Assembly (NCBI GenBank): GCA_016937315.1
Contig: JAFGWD010000136.1
Span: 1 to 15,490, forward strand
Reading direction: 5' to 3'
DNA from: Rhodospirillaceae bacterium
Lineage (GTDB): Bacteria > Pseudomonadota > Alphaproteobacteria > Rhodospirillales > Rhodospirillaceae
Length of the DNA stretch: 15,490 bases
Part shown: positions 14,959 to 15,490 of the stretch, piece after piece
Layout of the letters: each line of letters starts with the position of its first letter
How positions within the stretch are numbered: the first letter of the stretch is position 1
Translations under genes and position numbers: made by a program
Notes under the pieces: generated by a model
Database searches by the model: none
What the model was told of the DNA's origin: nothing
What the model saw: the letters and a program-made list of their open reading frames with translations, nothing else

Positions 14959-15490
14959 GCCAACGTACCCTCCGTTTTGACCTGTTGAAAACTGCGGCGG
15001 AATTGACCCGCGTGAAAATGAACAGCGGCACCGCCGGGAATGTCTCGGTGCGCACGCGGGATGGTTTTCTGATAACCCCCAGCGGGGTTTCGACGCCGCG
15101 CCTGTCGCCCGGTCTGATGGTGGAGATGGACCTGTCGGGTCGTGTCTCTGGGGGCTTGAAGCCGTCTAGTGAATGGCGCATGCACCGCGATATTTATGTC
15201 GCCAAGCCTGAGGCCGGGGCGGTTATCCACGCCCATGCGCCGTTTTGCACGGCGTTGGCGTGTCATCGGCGCGGCATTCCGGCTTTCCACTACATGGTCG
15301 CGGTGGCGGGCGGAAAAGACATTCGCTGTGCTGAGTATGCGACGTTCGGTTCGCAGGCTTTGTCCGATGCCGCGCTGGATGCGCTGGATGGTCGCACCGC
15401 CTGCCTTTTGGCACACCATGGGTTGATTGCCTTTGCGGCTGATCTGGAAGCGGCCTTGAAATTGGCGCAGGAAGTTGAGGAACTGGCCGA
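14955..15490 (+). CDS. Class II (FucA-like) aldolase, probably 5-methylthioribulose-1-phosphate aldolase; partial
   Basis: The gene starts at the ATG overlapping the mtnA stop and runs off the window end after 178 codons. The protein matches L-fuculose-1-phosphate aldolase at identical residue numbers: catalytic E73 (PSSEWRMH), zinc ligands H92 and H94 (IHAHA), Y113 (HYMVAVAGG) and H155 (AHHGLIA), plus CAEYATFG at 125-132 and an N-terminal SGTAGNVS phosphate site. Placed directly after mtnP and mtnA, it most likely cleaves 5-methylthioribulose-1-phosphate to DHAP and 2-methylthioacetaldehyde, as Ald2 does in the DHAP shunt described in Rhodospirillum rubrum. MtnB dehydratase is a member of the same superfamily and the main alternative, but the FucA-type residues argue against it. 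Substrate is inferred. Confidence 0.82.
   Translation, partial: MSQRTLRFDLLKTAAELTRVKMNSGTAGNVSVRTRDGFLITPSGVSTPRLSPGLMVEMDLSGRVSGGLKPSSEWRMHRDIYVAKPEAGAVIHAHAPFCTALACHRRGIPAFHYMVAVAGGKDIRCAEYATFGSQALSDAALDALDGRTACLLAHHGLIAFAADLEAALKLAQEVEELA

Overview
The window reads as a chromosomal stretch of a moderately GC-rich alphaproteobacterium, probably Rhodospirillales-like. This rests on the gene families (a DUF1285 / CoA-Nudix / DUF6111 / CCA-transferase cluster, a cytochrome b and c1 gene fusion, a FucA-like aldolase behind mtnP-mtnA) and is an inference, not a taxonomic placement. Coding density is high. I see no tRNA, rRNA, transposase, integrase or CRISPR array.

Layout. Positions 1-136 hold no gene but contain three short perfect hairpins. 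Positions 137-5921 (minus strand) are a tight biotin operon transcribed bioB-bioF-bioH-bioC-bioD-bioA, with gaps of 11, -4, -1, 13 and 21 nt. BioC and BioH make the pimeloyl-ACP precursor, then BioF, BioA, BioD and BioB perform the four ring-forming steps, so the whole late pathway lies in one transcription unit. A divergent control region (5922-6198) separates it from a plus-strand cluster: a DUF1285 protein, a CoA-pyrophosphatase-type Nudix hydrolase, a small two-helix membrane protein (DUF6111 type), the tRNA CCA-adding enzyme, and an SGNH-fold protein whose catalytic residues all appear to be replaced.

That cluster meets trmL (minus strand) tail to tail; the two stop codons share a single TTAA. 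Divergent from trmL is the respiratory bc1 operon: the Tat-exported Rieske protein PetA, then one 652-residue gene joining cytochrome b to the cytochrome c1 precursor. After a 98-nt gap comes a methylthioadenosine (MTA) salvage operon: mtnP, mtnA and, overlapping mtnA by 4 nt, a class II aldolase cut by the window end. Its residues match L-fuculose-1-phosphate aldolase position for position, which suggests the DHAP shunt (MTA to DHAP plus a methylthio-aldehyde) and not the classical MtnB dehydratase route.

Most of the window is ordinary core metabolism. The items most worth a second look are the apparent SGNH pseudoenzyme, the MTA/DHAP-shunt operon, the non-typical BioB, and a 9-bp inverted repeat in the petA leader.
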